This document shows positions 51,100 through 59,218 of a stretch of 64,000 bases of DNA, one piece after another. The notes beneath the pieces are model-generated. The model worked only from the letters and a program-made list of their open reading frames with translations, did not search any database and was not told the origin of the DNA. Position numbers and translations under genes: made by a program. The first letter of the stretch is position 1, and each line of letters opens with the position of its first letter. Source of the DNA: Massiliimalia sp964370215 (GTDB taxonomy: Bacteria > Bacillota > Clostridia > Oscillospirales > Ruminococcaceae); NCBI GenBank assembly GCA_964370215.1, contig CAYJIM010000003.1:1-64000 (forward strand). The letters run 5' to 3'.

Positions 51100-51954
51100 T
51101 TATAGACAGGCTTTGCCAAGACAGCCACAAACTGCCATGCGGTCGAGCACTAAGGCTTTGACTTTTTCATACCCTGCTTTCCCATATGCCTTTGGATCAA
51201 AGGTGTCGGGTTTTTCGGCTAGCAATTCTTTGACTCCTTTGCTGTAGGCAACACGTAGGTCTGTGGCAAAATTGACTTTACAAATGCCACGTGCAATACA
51301 GGCACGAATGTCGTCATCTGACAAACCAGAAGCGCCGTGCAGTACCAATGGAATAGAAACACGTTTGCGAATTTCCGATAGGCGCTCTAAATCAAGCACC
51401 GGTGTACCGTTGTAAAAACCATGTGCCGTCCCAATGGCAATGGCAAGGGAGTCGATGCCGGTTTGTTCGACATAAGCAACTGCATCATCAGGGTCGGTAT
51501 TGGTGTCGGCTTCTGCCTCCAAATCATCCTCTTTTCCGCCTACTTTGCCGAGTTCACCCTCGACCGGAATGCTGTTGGCATGGGCTGCGACTACCACCTG
51601 CTTTGTCATGACAATGTTTTGTTCCAGTGTTTCATGCGAACCATCTATCATAATGGAGGTATACCCCTCACGTAATGCCTGCATGGCAAGATCGACGGTA
51701 TTGCCATGATCGAGGTGCAGCGCAACCGGTACCGATACCTGTGAGGCCAAGGTACTGACCATAGCATGAAAAGCAGGAAGACTTGAATAACGAACGGTGG
51801 AAGGGGTGGTCTGCAACAGGACAGGGGATTGACTTTGCTCGGCGGCTGAAATGACCGCTTGGATCATTTCAAGGTTTTCTACATTGAAAGCGCCGATAGC
51901 ATATCCGTTGGTTTGTGCTTGTTTTAACATGGAAGTTGTGGTAACAAGTGGCAT
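51100..51954 (-). CDS. Class II ketose-bisphosphate aldolase (GatY/KbaY/Fba family)
   Basis: A 284-residue zinc-dependent aldolase. Metal and substrate residues are in LHLDHGN, VEGELGKVGGKEDD, GTAHGFYNG and VLHGASGLSDD; the end VCGCLGKACL parallels the VCGSANR tail of tagatose-bisphosphate aldolases. It cleaves tagatose- or fructose-1,6-bisphosphate, or a related ketose phosphate, to DHAP and an aldehyde. The start at 51954 follows AAAGGAGC. It is the first gene of the operon and the likely last step of the pathway. Confidence 0.9.
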   Translation of the reverse strand: MPLVTTTSMLKQAQTNGYAIGAFNVENLEMIQAVISAAEQSQSPVLLQTTPSTVRYSSLPAFHAMVSTLASQVSVPVALHLDHGNTVDLAMQALREGYTSIMIDGSHETLEQNIVMTKQVVVAAHANSIPVEGELGKVGGKEDDLEAEADTNTDPDDAVAYVEQTGIDSLAIAIGTAHGFYNGTPVLDLERLSEIRKRVSIPLVLHGASGLSDDDIRACIARGICKVNFATDLRVAYSKGVKELLAEKPDTFDPKAYGKAGYEKVKALVLDRMAVCGCLGKACL

Positions 51955-51975
51955 AAGAGTTGCTCCTTTCAAAAG

Positions 51976-51987
51976 CGAAACGTTTCG
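51976..51987. promoter_or_regulatory. LacI-type operator
   Basis: A perfect 12-bp palindrome CGAAACGTTTCG centred about 15 bp downstream of the -10 element, matching the form of LacI/GalR-family operators. Confidence 0.65.
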
Positions 51988-51996
51988 GTTTATGAA

Positions 51997-52025
51997 ATTA
52001 TAACAGAAAAAAAAATATCTGTCAA
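51997..52025 (-). promoter_or_regulatory. Sigma-A-type promoter of the sugar operon
   Basis: Minus-strand TTGACA (52020-52025) and TATAAT (51997-52002) with 17-bp spacing, both perfect. Confidence 0.82.
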
Positions 52026-52182
52026 TGATATTTGGCGATTGTGAAATGTTATTTTTTATGAAATTTTGTCGATAAGTTTAGTAGAGAAGAAATGTATTTG
52101 TTTTGATTCCCCCTTGTGGATCGCTGAAAAAGTCGTATAGAAGCAACAATGAGGAGATACTATAATAGGAGAGACGTAAGTT

Positions 52183-54138
52183 ATGAAAAAAATATCAATA
52201 TGGCGTGACCGATCGAATTGGCGGTCTAATGTCAGTTCTTTGTTGCTATTTGCTTTATGTGGATGTATGCTGATGGTGTGGATCATCATGGCAATGACGA
52301 CTTTCATGAATCAAGCAACAGCATATGAAGTGGATGAAACGGATGAAAGTTTACAGGAAATCGCAGAGTCCAATGCCGGAATGATTGAATTTTACTTTGA
52401 TAAGCAGATGGAAAGCTTGACCCTAACTGCACAGTATTTTCGAGATACCGATATGGAAGAAGTGGAAAAGGTAGATCTCAGTTACTTTGAACGTGCCTTT
52501 GCCGACCTTGCAGAATTGGGCCAGTTTCAGCGTGTTTCGGTCATCTTACCCTCGAATACTGCTTATGTATTGACGGATGGACGACTACAACACCAAGGTG
52601 CATCCTTTACCGAGGAGATGGAAAAGGGGATCACCTTTATTTCAGATGGGGTGATGGATGAAAAGCTCGGTCAAATCATTCACCTGAATGTCCCCTTATA
52701 CAACAGTGAAAACAGATTGACAGGTTATTTACAAGGCACTCTTGCTACGGATCAACTGTCGGAGCAACTGAGTGTCTACCTACAACAAAAAGATGGCTAT
52801 TTCCAGCTGATGGATAGTGAGGGCTATTATATTGCGGATGGACGTGCCGATCAAATGTTGATTATGGATGTTACCTTTTTGGAAGGGGCGTATTTATTAG
52901 AATTTGACAAGGGCAGCGCTGAGCAGGTTGTTGGAGACTTTGAAGCACGCAACGAAGGGCATGTACAGTATACCTATGAAGGGCAAACACGCTTGGCATA
53001 CTATGCACCGGTTGAGATCAACAACTGGATGATTTTGTTGGTGCAACGACAAGAAGCAGTATTGGAAAAAAGTGAGCAGCACATCAACAATGGGGTGACC
53101 CTCATTGTCCATGCAGGTATTGTATTCCTACTTCTTATTTTGTGGGCATACTATGCACAGAACAAAATGAAAGAAAATGCACAAGTATACGAAAAGAGCT
53201 TTCGTTTATTGTCAGATCAGATCAATCGTGTCATTTTTGAATGGAACACCGAAACAAAAGAACTCAAATTTATGAGTGACACTCATGGATTATTTGAAGG
53301 GCGTAAAAAGCTGCAAAATTGGCCGATTCTTGCCGGACAAAACAAGGACATTTACGAAAAAGACTATGATGGCGTCTGTGAGGCAATGCAGGCAATTCAA
53401 GATGGTAATCGTGTTTCAGATGTCAAATGTCGCCTAAAACAATCGGACGGCTCTTATAGTTGGTATATGATGGCAGGGGTACCGGTCTATCATAAAGACG
53501 AAGATAAGCCGTTGCAGGTATTGGGCTTGTTGGAAGAGGTGGATGCAGTGATGCGTGAATCCATCGAACTCAAAAAAAGGTCTGAGCGAGATTCCTTGAC
53601 AGGTATTTACAATAAGGGAACCACTGAGGTGCGTATCAAACAAATCCTTGAAGAGGATGAGGCACACATTCAGTCTCATGCACTGTTTATCATTGATGTT
53701 GACAACTTCAAATCCATCAATGATACCTTGGGACATCAAGTTGGGGATGAAGTCATCTGTCAATTGGCGCAGGAGTTGCGAAAGATGTTCCGCCCCTCCG
53801 ACATTGTCGGACGTATTGGTGGTGACGAGTTCTTTGCTTTTATGAATGGTGTTTCGGATCAAACCATCATCGAGCAAAAGGCAAAAAACATTTGTGAATG
53901 CTTCAGGAAGCAGTACGGCGGAGAAGAGAAGGCCGTAATTGTTTCTGCAAGTGTCGGGATTGCTTGTTATCAACAACATGGGCTGACCTTTGAAACCCTT
54001 TATAAGAATGCCGACATCGCCCTGTATCTTTCTAAGCAAGAGGGCAAAAACCGTTATACCTTCTTCAATGGACAGTCAGATGTGAATTATATTTCAAATC
54101 GTACGGTCATTGAAAATGGGGGAGAAGAGAAAGCATAA
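52183..54138 (+). CDS. Membrane diguanylate cyclase with Cache-like sensor
   Basis: A 651-residue sensor. A first membrane helix (about 18-45) is followed by a Cache-like extracytoplasmic domain (about 50-300; HLNVPLYNSENRLTGYLQGTL), a second helix (about 305-325), a PAS-like segment (about 335-455; FEWNTETKELKFMSD) and a GGDEF domain (about 460-630). The catalytic RIGGDEFFAF, FIIDVDNFKSINDTLGHQVGD and the RDSLTGIYNK entry are intact, so it should make c-di-GMP. It contrasts with the inactive GGDEF of the gene at 27289. Start 52183 has AGGAGAG nearby. Confidence 0.92.
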   Translation: MKKISIWRDRSNWRSNVSSLLLFALCGCMLMVWIIMAMTTFMNQATAYEVDETDESLQEIAESNAGMIEFYFDKQMESLTLTAQYFRDTDMEEVEKVDLSYFERAFADLAELGQFQRVSVILPSNTAYVLTDGRLQHQGASFTEEMEKGITFISDGVMDEKLGQIIHLNVPLYNSENRLTGYLQGTLATDQLSEQLSVYLQQKDGYFQLMDSEGYYIADGRADQMLIMDVTFLEGAYLLEFDKGSAEQVVGDFEARNEGHVQYTYEGQTRLAYYAPVEINNWMILLVQRQEAVLEKSEQHINNGVTLIVHAGIVFLLLILWAYYAQNKMKENAQVYEKSFRLLSDQINRVIFEWNTETKELKFMSDTHGLFEGRKKLQNWPILAGQNKDIYEKDYDGVCEAMQAIQDGNRVSDVKCRLKQSDGSYSWYMMAGVPVYHKDEDKPLQVLGLLEEVDAVMRESIELKKRSERDSLTGIYNKGTTEVRIKQILEEDEAHIQSHALFIIDVDNFKSINDTLGHQVGDEVICQLAQELRKMFRPSDIVGRIGGDEFFAFMNGVSDQTIIEQKAKNICECFRKQYGGEEKAVIVSASVGIACYQQHGLTFETLYKNADIALYLSKQEGKNRYTFFNGQSDVNYISNRTVIENGGEEKA

Positions 54139-54140
54139 GA

Positions 54141-54191
54141 AAAAAACCGTAGGCGGTTTCCATTTAATTGGAAAATGCCTACGGTTTTATT
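54141..54191. terminator. Terminator after the diguanylate cyclase gene
   Basis: AAAACCGTAGGC (54143-54154) pairs with GCCTACGGTTTT (54177-54188). Confidence 0.82.
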
Positions 54192-54370
54192 ATGTGAAAT
54201 GCCAAAATAAGTAAAAAAGTCTGTTGAAACCGAATTGTAATCATTTATGCACAATCAATAATGATGGCTAGTTGTTCTTGTGTAGAATCACAGATTGCAT
54301 GACGACAGGTACTACAATCAGACAAGATTTGTCTTTCCTCTACTATATTTTGTATGCCGTTTGCAGATTT

Positions 54371-54377
54371 TGTCGAA
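54371..54377 (+). promoter_or_regulatory. Spo0A box upstream of spo0A
   Basis: TGTCGAA in the context TTTTGTCGAAAAA, 77 bp before the spo0A start, matches the TGNCGAA box and suggests autoregulation. I saw no other convincing element in the 315-bp gap 54139-54453 besides the terminator at its left end. Confidence 0.55.
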
Positions 54378-54453
54378 AAAGCACGACAGAAATATGTTGA
54401 AAAATATGTAAGAAAATGGTAATATAACGATATCACAAAAAGGAGGAAAACAA

Positions 54454-55236
54454 ATGAAAAACCCAATCAAAGTACTTATAGGCGATGATAGTTTAAATTT
54501 TGGCGTGATTTGTGGCGAGATGTTGGAAAAAAGAGGACTCGCACCTTTGATACGACCAAAAGATGGTATTGCCATTTACGATGCGATTTGTAAAAATGAG
54601 CCCGATATTGTACTGTTGGACAGCAAAATGCCCCACATTGATGCGTTTGGTATTCTCAAAAACTTTGCAGCGAAATCGATCAATCCCCCTTATTTTTTAG
54701 TTGTGAGTGCCTACGATTCCCCTTATGCAGAACAGGAATATCTGCAAAACGGTGCCTCGTTCTTTTTTACAAAACCCGTCGATCTCAATTTAATCTGTGA
54801 TCGCATCTGCCTATTGGCTGATCAGCATAGGAGAAAACCACAACAGCATCTGCGTCCAAAGCATGACTTGGAGGTACTTGTCACCGAAGTCATTCATCAA
54901 ATTGGAGTACCGGCTCACATCAAAGGGTATCATTATTTGAGAGAAGCGATCATGTTGTCCATTGAAGACAGCGAAATGATCAATTCTGTCACAAAAATTT
55001 TGTACCCGACTGTTGCCAAAAAGTTTAAAACGACTTCATCCCGCGTGGAGCGTGCCATTCGTCATGCCATTGAAGTGGCTTGGGACCGTGGCGATGTCGA
55101 TGTGCTCAATTCCTTTTTTGGATATACTGTGCATACCGGCCGTGGCAAACCCACCAATTCCGAATTTATCGCGATGATTGCTGATCGTTTGCGGCTACAG
55201 ATGAAAAAGGGTGGGCAACAGAGTATTTTGCAATAA
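54454..55236 (+). CDS. spo0A: Stage 0 sporulation protein A
   Basis: The master regulator of sporulation, 260 residues. The receiver domain is complete: acidic pair Asp11/Asp12 (LIGDDSLN), phospho-acceptor Asp56 (LLDSKMP), Ser85 (VVSAYDS) and Lys107 (FTKPVD). The DNA-binding domain has EVIHQIGVPAHIKGYHYLREAI, RVERAIRHAIEVAWDRG and the closing KPTNSEFIAMIADRLRL, nearly identical to Bacillus and Clostridium Spo0A. AAAGGAGGAAA precedes the ATG. It implies that the host can, or recently could, form endospores. Confidence 0.97.
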   Translation: MKNPIKVLIGDDSLNFGVICGEMLEKRGLAPLIRPKDGIAIYDAICKNEPDIVLLDSKMPHIDAFGILKNFAAKSINPPYFLVVSAYDSPYAEQEYLQNGASFFFTKPVDLNLICDRICLLADQHRRKPQQHLRPKHDLEVLVTEVIHQIGVPAHIKGYHYLREAIMLSIEDSEMINSVTKILYPTVAKKFKTTSSRVERAIRHAIEVAWDRGDVDVLNSFFGYTVHTGRGKPTNSEFIAMIADRLRLQMKKGGQQSILQ

Positions 55237-55243
55237 ATAGTAA

Positions 55244-55300
55244 AGAAAAAACGACTTGTCTGATTCCAATCGTGGAAAACGGGTGCAAGTCGTTTTTATT
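55244..55300 (+). terminator. Terminator after spo0A
   Basis: AAAAAACGACTTG (55246-55258) pairs with CAAGTCGTTTTTA (55286-55298) around a 27-base loop. Confidence 0.75.
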
Positions 55301-55385
55301 TGTTCTTTCGGATGGACTGAACGACACAAACCACAGAAAACGGGTGAAAAAGGGAGAAAATGGACGGATTTGTCCTCTTTGCCGT

Positions 55386-55414
55386 TTGACTTCTTTGCTC
55401 AAGTTTGGTAAAAT
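55386..55414 (+). promoter_or_regulatory. Sigma-A-type promoter of the CNNM gene
   Basis: TTGACT (55386-55391) and TAAAAT (55409-55414) with 17-bp spacing. A perfect 10-bp inverted repeat (ATAAAACCCC, 55417-55426 with 55451-55460) then occupies the start of the leader. Confidence 0.65.
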
Positions 55415-55480
55415 AAATAAAACCCCATCTGAAAAAACAAAATAATAAAAGGGGTTTTATTTAAAGGAGTGTGTTGAACG

Positions 55481-56752
55481 GTGGACGAAGTGTCTGCGCT
55501 GACGTATGTATTTTTGGTAGTATTGGTGTTGTTGTCGGCCTTTTTCTCAGGGTCGGAGACTGCATTTTCAACTGTCAATCGAATTCGTATGAAAAATCTT
55601 GCTTTAGACGGCAACAAAAAAGCAAAAAAGGTATTGAAAGTATGTGAGGATTATGACAGTGCATTGTCGGCAATTTTGATCGGCAACAACATTGTCAACA
55701 TTGCCTCCGCTTCGGTGGGTACGGTGCTCTTTACCTATTACTTTGGGGTGAACGGTACCTGGATTTCTACCCTTGTCATGACACTTGTTGTACTGACCTT
55801 TGGGGAAGTCGTGCCAAAATCTTTGGCAAAAGAAAATGCCGAGAAATACGCCTTGGTAGTTGTTGATATTCTTGCCTTTTTGATGAAGCTGTTTTGGCCA
55901 CTCATTTTTTTACTCCTACAAGTGCGCAAACTCATTTCCAAAGAGCGCAAGGGGAGCGATGCCTTAACTGAGCAAGAACTCAAATATATCATTGAAGAGA
56001 GCCATCATGAAGGTGTTTTGGAAGAACAGGAACGTGAATTGGTGCAGTCCGCGTTGGACTTCGATGAAATTTTAGTAGAGGAAATCCTCATTCCCCGTGT
56101 GGACGTTGTGGCCATTGACATTCATGAGGATGTGGAAAAAGTCAAAACCCTCTTTTTTGAAGAAGGTTATTCTAGGCTGCCGGTTTATAATGGTACCATT
56201 GACAATGTACTCGGGGTACTGCATTATAAGGACTTTTTCGAGGCATACTTGAAAGATTCCAAAGTACAGTTGCATGCCCTATTACAAAAGGTTATGTACA
56301 TTCCTCAAAAAAAATCTATTTCAGAACTGATGCAGGAGTTGCAAAAACAAAAATCCCATATGGCAGTAGTCATTGACCACTACGGTGGCACGATTGGGAT
56401 TGTCACTCTAGAGGACATTATTGAGGAGTTGGTGGGCGACATTTGGGACGAAAGCGATGAAGAGGAGCTCCTTTGCCAAAAGCTATCGGAAACGCAGTAT
56501 CGTGTATCCGGTGACCTTGGTATTGAAGATTTCTTTGATGAAATTGAACTGTCCTACCGTGCAAGTGAGATGGAAGAAATGCCAACCACCATGGCAGGAT
56601 GGGTGTTGGAAACGCTAGAGCGTATTCCGGTCGCAGGGGACAGCTTTGATTATCGCCACCTCAAAGTAACGGTACAAGAGGTTGTTGATCAACGCATTGT
56701 GACACTGTTTGTCACGGTGCAACCACAACCAAAAGAAGGAGACGCAGAATAG
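55481..56752 (+). CDS. CNNM/CorC-type transporter with CBS domains (hemolysin family)
   Basis: A 423-residue membrane protein: DUF21 domain with three or four helices (about 1-180), containing FFSGSETAFSTVNRIRMKNLA and GEVVPKSLAKENAEKYAL; a pair of CBS domains (about 200-330; VEEILIPRVDVVAIDI, HMAVVIDHYGGTIGIVTLEDIIEELVGDI); and a C-terminal CorC/HlyC domain (about 345-420). Members move Mg2+ or other divalent ions. The start is GTG at 55481, nine bases after AAAGGAGTG. The next gene begins directly after its stop codon. Confidence 0.93.
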   Translation: MDEVSALTYVFLVVLVLLSAFFSGSETAFSTVNRIRMKNLALDGNKKAKKVLKVCEDYDSALSAILIGNNIVNIASASVGTVLFTYYFGVNGTWISTLVMTLVVLTFGEVVPKSLAKENAEKYALVVVDILAFLMKLFWPLIFLLLQVRKLISKERKGSDALTEQELKYIIEESHHEGVLEEQERELVQSALDFDEILVEEILIPRVDVVAIDIHEDVEKVKTLFFEEGYSRLPVYNGTIDNVLGVLHYKDFFEAYLKDSKVQLHALLQKVMYIPQKKSISELMQELQKQKSHMAVVIDHYGGTIGIVTLEDIIEELVGDIWDESDEEELLCQKLSETQYRVSGDLGIEDFFDEIELSYRASEMEEMPTTMAGWVLETLERIPVAGDSFDYRHLKVTVQEVVDQRIVTLFVTVQPQPKEGDAE

Positions 56753-58126
56753 ATGACCATACGTGCAAGAGCGGCGGTTGCCGTTGCAAAGTGTTTGAAA
56801 CTGGGACTGAAAATAATGAGACGAAAGGGGACAAATCTCCCCGGGGTCATGGCATTGAAAATTTGCCCGACCCTGTTTCGTGAGCTTCAAAAGCCAAAAA
56901 CCATCATTGGTGTCACAGGAACCAATGGGAAAACCACCGTTGCCAACCTCATTGGCGACGTGTTGGCGGCAAATAACATCGCCTATGCAGGGAATCGCTT
57001 TGGTAGCAATATCGACACCGGTATTGCTACCACTTTGATTGATAACGTCACTTTTTTTGGCAAATGTAAAAAGCAGTTGGCGGTGCTCGAAATTGATGAG
57101 CGCATGACCCCGCGAATTTTACCATATGTGCATCTCGATTTTCTAGTGGTTACCAACCTGTTTCGCGATTCCTATAAGCGAAACGCACACGCAGAATTCA
57201 TCTTTGATATTTTGGAGCGCAACATTGCCGATGATACAACCCTGATCTTAAATGGGGAGGACCTCATCAGCAGTCGCTTGAAACTCAAAAACAAGCGCTC
57301 TTATTTTGCGTTGTCTGCAGAGAATCTCCCGACCAGCGATTATGACAACATCATCAACGATGTGCGCTTTTGTCCGATCTGTGAAGCGAAACTTCGCTTT
57401 ACCCGTCATCGCTATCACCACATTGGTGTGGCACACTGTACAGGGTGTGACTATGCCTCGCCGACAGCGGACTATGATGTCACAGCAGTGGATTTTGAAA
57501 ATCACCTGCTGTCTATGACCATGGGTGACAGTAGCGAAGTGTACCGTCTGTTGCAGGACAGCATGATCAACATCTACAACCAAACGGCCGCGATTGCGAC
57601 CCTTCGTGCTTTCGGCTTGACCTATGATCAGGTCAAACAGGGGATGGATAAGGTAGGCATCGTAGCCAGTCGCTACGATGTCAGTAAGGTCGGCAATCAT
57701 CAAGTGGTCATGAATCTTGCAAAAGGACAAAATCCTGTGGCCTGTTCTCGAGTCTTTGACTTTATCGCAGGGCAGCCGGGGGAGAAAGCAGTGCTCATCA
57801 TGGTGGATGACCATGGGGATGCCAAAACCAGTTCTGAAAACATTGCATGGATTTACGATGTGGATTTTGAGTACCTACAAGACCCTTCAGTCAAACAAAT
57901 TTTGGTGGGCGGTCATCGCCACCTCGACTACCGCGTGCGGATGGAACTGGCAGGGATCGACAGCAGTCGTTACGACACCACCACCGATCCGCACACACTG
58001 CCCACATTGTTGGACGCCATACGTTGTGACACCGTTTATATTCTATATGATCTTTACACCTATGATGAGGCGGTGCAGGTACGCACAAAACTCATCGAAC
58101 GATTAAAGCAAGGGGGTAGCCAATGA
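56753..58126 (+). CDS. murT: Lipid II isoglutaminyl synthase subunit, Mur ligase type
   Basis: A 457-residue Mur-ligase homologue that activates the D-Glu carboxylate of lipid II for amidation. The ATP loop is GVTGTNGKTTVANLIGD; a four-Cys zinc ribbon (CPICEAKLRF and HCTGCDYA) and the C-terminal DUF1727 domain with NPVACSRVFDF and IAWIYDVDFEYL follow. The Asp residues in WIYDVD correspond in pattern to the MurT residue that completes the GatD triad. Its stop overlaps the gatD start (ATGA). It lies 1 bp after the CNNM gene. Confidence 0.95.
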   Translation: MTIRARAAVAVAKCLKLGLKIMRRKGTNLPGVMALKICPTLFRELQKPKTIIGVTGTNGKTTVANLIGDVLAANNIAYAGNRFGSNIDTGIATTLIDNVTFFGKCKKQLAVLEIDERMTPRILPYVHLDFLVVTNLFRDSYKRNAHAEFIFDILERNIADDTTLILNGEDLISSRLKLKNKRSYFALSAENLPTSDYDNIINDVRFCPICEAKLRFTRHRYHHIGVAHCTGCDYASPTADYDVTAVDFENHLLSMTMGDSSEVYRLLQDSMINIYNQTAAIATLRAFGLTYDQVKQGMDKVGIVASRYDVSKVGNHQVVMNLAKGQNPVACSRVFDFIAGQPGEKAVLIMVDDHGDAKTSSENIAWIYDVDFEYLQDPSVKQILVGGHRHLDYRVRMELAGIDSSRYDTTTDPHTLPTLLDAIRCDTVYILYDLYTYDEAVQVRTKLIERLKQGGSQ

Positions 58127-58833
58127 AAATAGAATTGTTATACCCCGAACTTGCTAATCTGCATGGTGATACCGGCAATATCCGCCTGTTAAAGCAGTGT
58201 TTACCGGAGGCTGAGTTTATCGAAACAGGACTGTGTGATACTCCAACCTTTGTGAGCGAGAAAGTGGATATGATCTACCTCGGTTCGATGAGTGAATCGG
58301 GACAGCGTCGGGTCATTCAGCATTTGACAGAGTACCGCACGCACCTACAGGACTGCATCGATCAGGGAGTGGTCATGCTTTTCACCGGCAATGCGATGGA
58401 AGTACTGTACGAAGCAATTGAGAAAAAAGGCGGAGAACGTACGACAGGACTTCACCTTCTGCCACTGACTGCCGTGGGCGACTTTCACAACCGCTATAAC
58501 AGTCTGGTGTACGGTACCTTTGAGTCGATGGAACTGGTAGGATTTAAAACGCAGTTCACCTTAGCTTATGGTGAGATGGCACATCCTTTCATGCAGGTCA
58601 AACGAGGGCTTGGTATGAACCGAGAAGTGACCGTAGAAGGGGTACGGATCAACAATCTGTTTGCCACCTATCTGGTTGGTCCGCTGTTGGTGCTAAACCC
58701 ACCGTTCTGCCTTTACCTATTAGAACTGTTGGGCGTAGAACAACCACAATTACCATTTTTTGATGGGCTCATGCAGGCGTACCAAGCGCGTTTGGTCGAA
58801 TTTCAAGACCCATCGAAAGAGTTTTTTCAATAA
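58123..58833 (+). CDS. gatD: GatD-like subunit lacking the glutaminase Cys and His
   Basis: A 236-residue homologue of the class I glutaminase subunit of lipid II isoglutaminyl synthase. The start IELLYPELANLHGDTGNIRLL matches GatD. In active GatD the nucleophile lies in a CGGYQLLG-type loop and the catalytic His in a YLHGP motif. Here the aligned segments read MLFTGNAMEVLYEA (Thr88 at the Cys position) and TYLVGPLLVLNP (Val185 at the His position). The fold blocks around them are kept, and the gene remains coupled to murT, so this is not ordinary decay. It would not hydrolyse glutamine by the known mechanism; MurT may use free ammonia, or the protein may have a structural role. Confidence 0.87.
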   Translation: MKIELLYPELANLHGDTGNIRLLKQCLPEAEFIETGLCDTPTFVSEKVDMIYLGSMSESGQRRVIQHLTEYRTHLQDCIDQGVVMLFTGNAMEVLYEAIEKKGGERTTGLHLLPLTAVGDFHNRYNSLVYGTFESMELVGFKTQFTLAYGEMAHPFMQVKRGLGMNREVTVEGVRINNLFATYLVGPLLVLNPPFCLYLLELLGVEQPQLPFFDGLMQAYQARLVEFQDPSKEFFQ

Positions 58834-58872
58834 TATTTTATAACAAGCATCGATTCTTGCAATCGGTGCTTC

Positions 58873-59036
58873 AGACCGTCGAAAAACCCGCAATCGCAAA
58901 ATCGGTGAGCCATGTCGCTCGCCGATTTTGCTTTCTGTGTCACTGCAACTTGCAAATATCGTTCATATGCCCCTGTATTATTCTCTCATTTGCAAGTTTT
59001 GTTCCTTGACTTGCGAATTTTTGGACGCTCTGACAG
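58873..59036 (-). repeat. Structured intergenic repeat, copy 2
   Basis: The inverted partner of the element at 11178-11341, also exactly 164 bp, with about 22 mismatches. The main stem GCAAAATCGGYGAGC is nearly perfect here. It fills the 385-bp gap between gatD and paaK, together with a promoter at 59097. No coding frame with a ribosome site is seen. Confidence 0.8.
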
Positions 59037-59096
59037 TGTGTTGGAACAGGAAAGGTTTTTTTGATACCCTACAGCACTGATTTTTACAATCAGTGC

Positions 59097-59125
59097 TTGA
59101 ATTTTTGTCAGAAAAGTGGTATGAT
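59097..59125 (+). promoter_or_regulatory. Sigma-A-type promoter of the paaK-ior cluster
   Basis: TTGAAT (59097-59102) and TATGAT (59120-59125) with 17-bp spacing, about 90 bp before the paaK start. Confidence 0.65.
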
Positions 59126-59218
59126 AGAAACAATATGCAGATTGATTTGGAGATCTTGACCAGAGCAATACTGCAAAGAAAGGAGTTTATTCTGTCCTTT
59201 CCAACAGAATATCAAATT

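Noticed and set aside
51974..51990. CcpA cre site at the sugar operon
   Set aside because: The palindrome lacks the TGNNANCG...CA ends of cre and fits a local LacI-family operator better, although CcpA cross-binding cannot be excluded.
52064..52073. Possible Spo0A box before the diguanylate cyclase gene
   Set aside because: TTTGTCGATA differs from TGNCGAA at the last position and lies over 100 bp from the start with no fitting promoter.
52161..52166. TATAAT before the diguanylate cyclase gene as a promoter
   Set aside because: It is too close to the ATG to leave the ribosome site in the transcript, and there is no -35 at the right distance.
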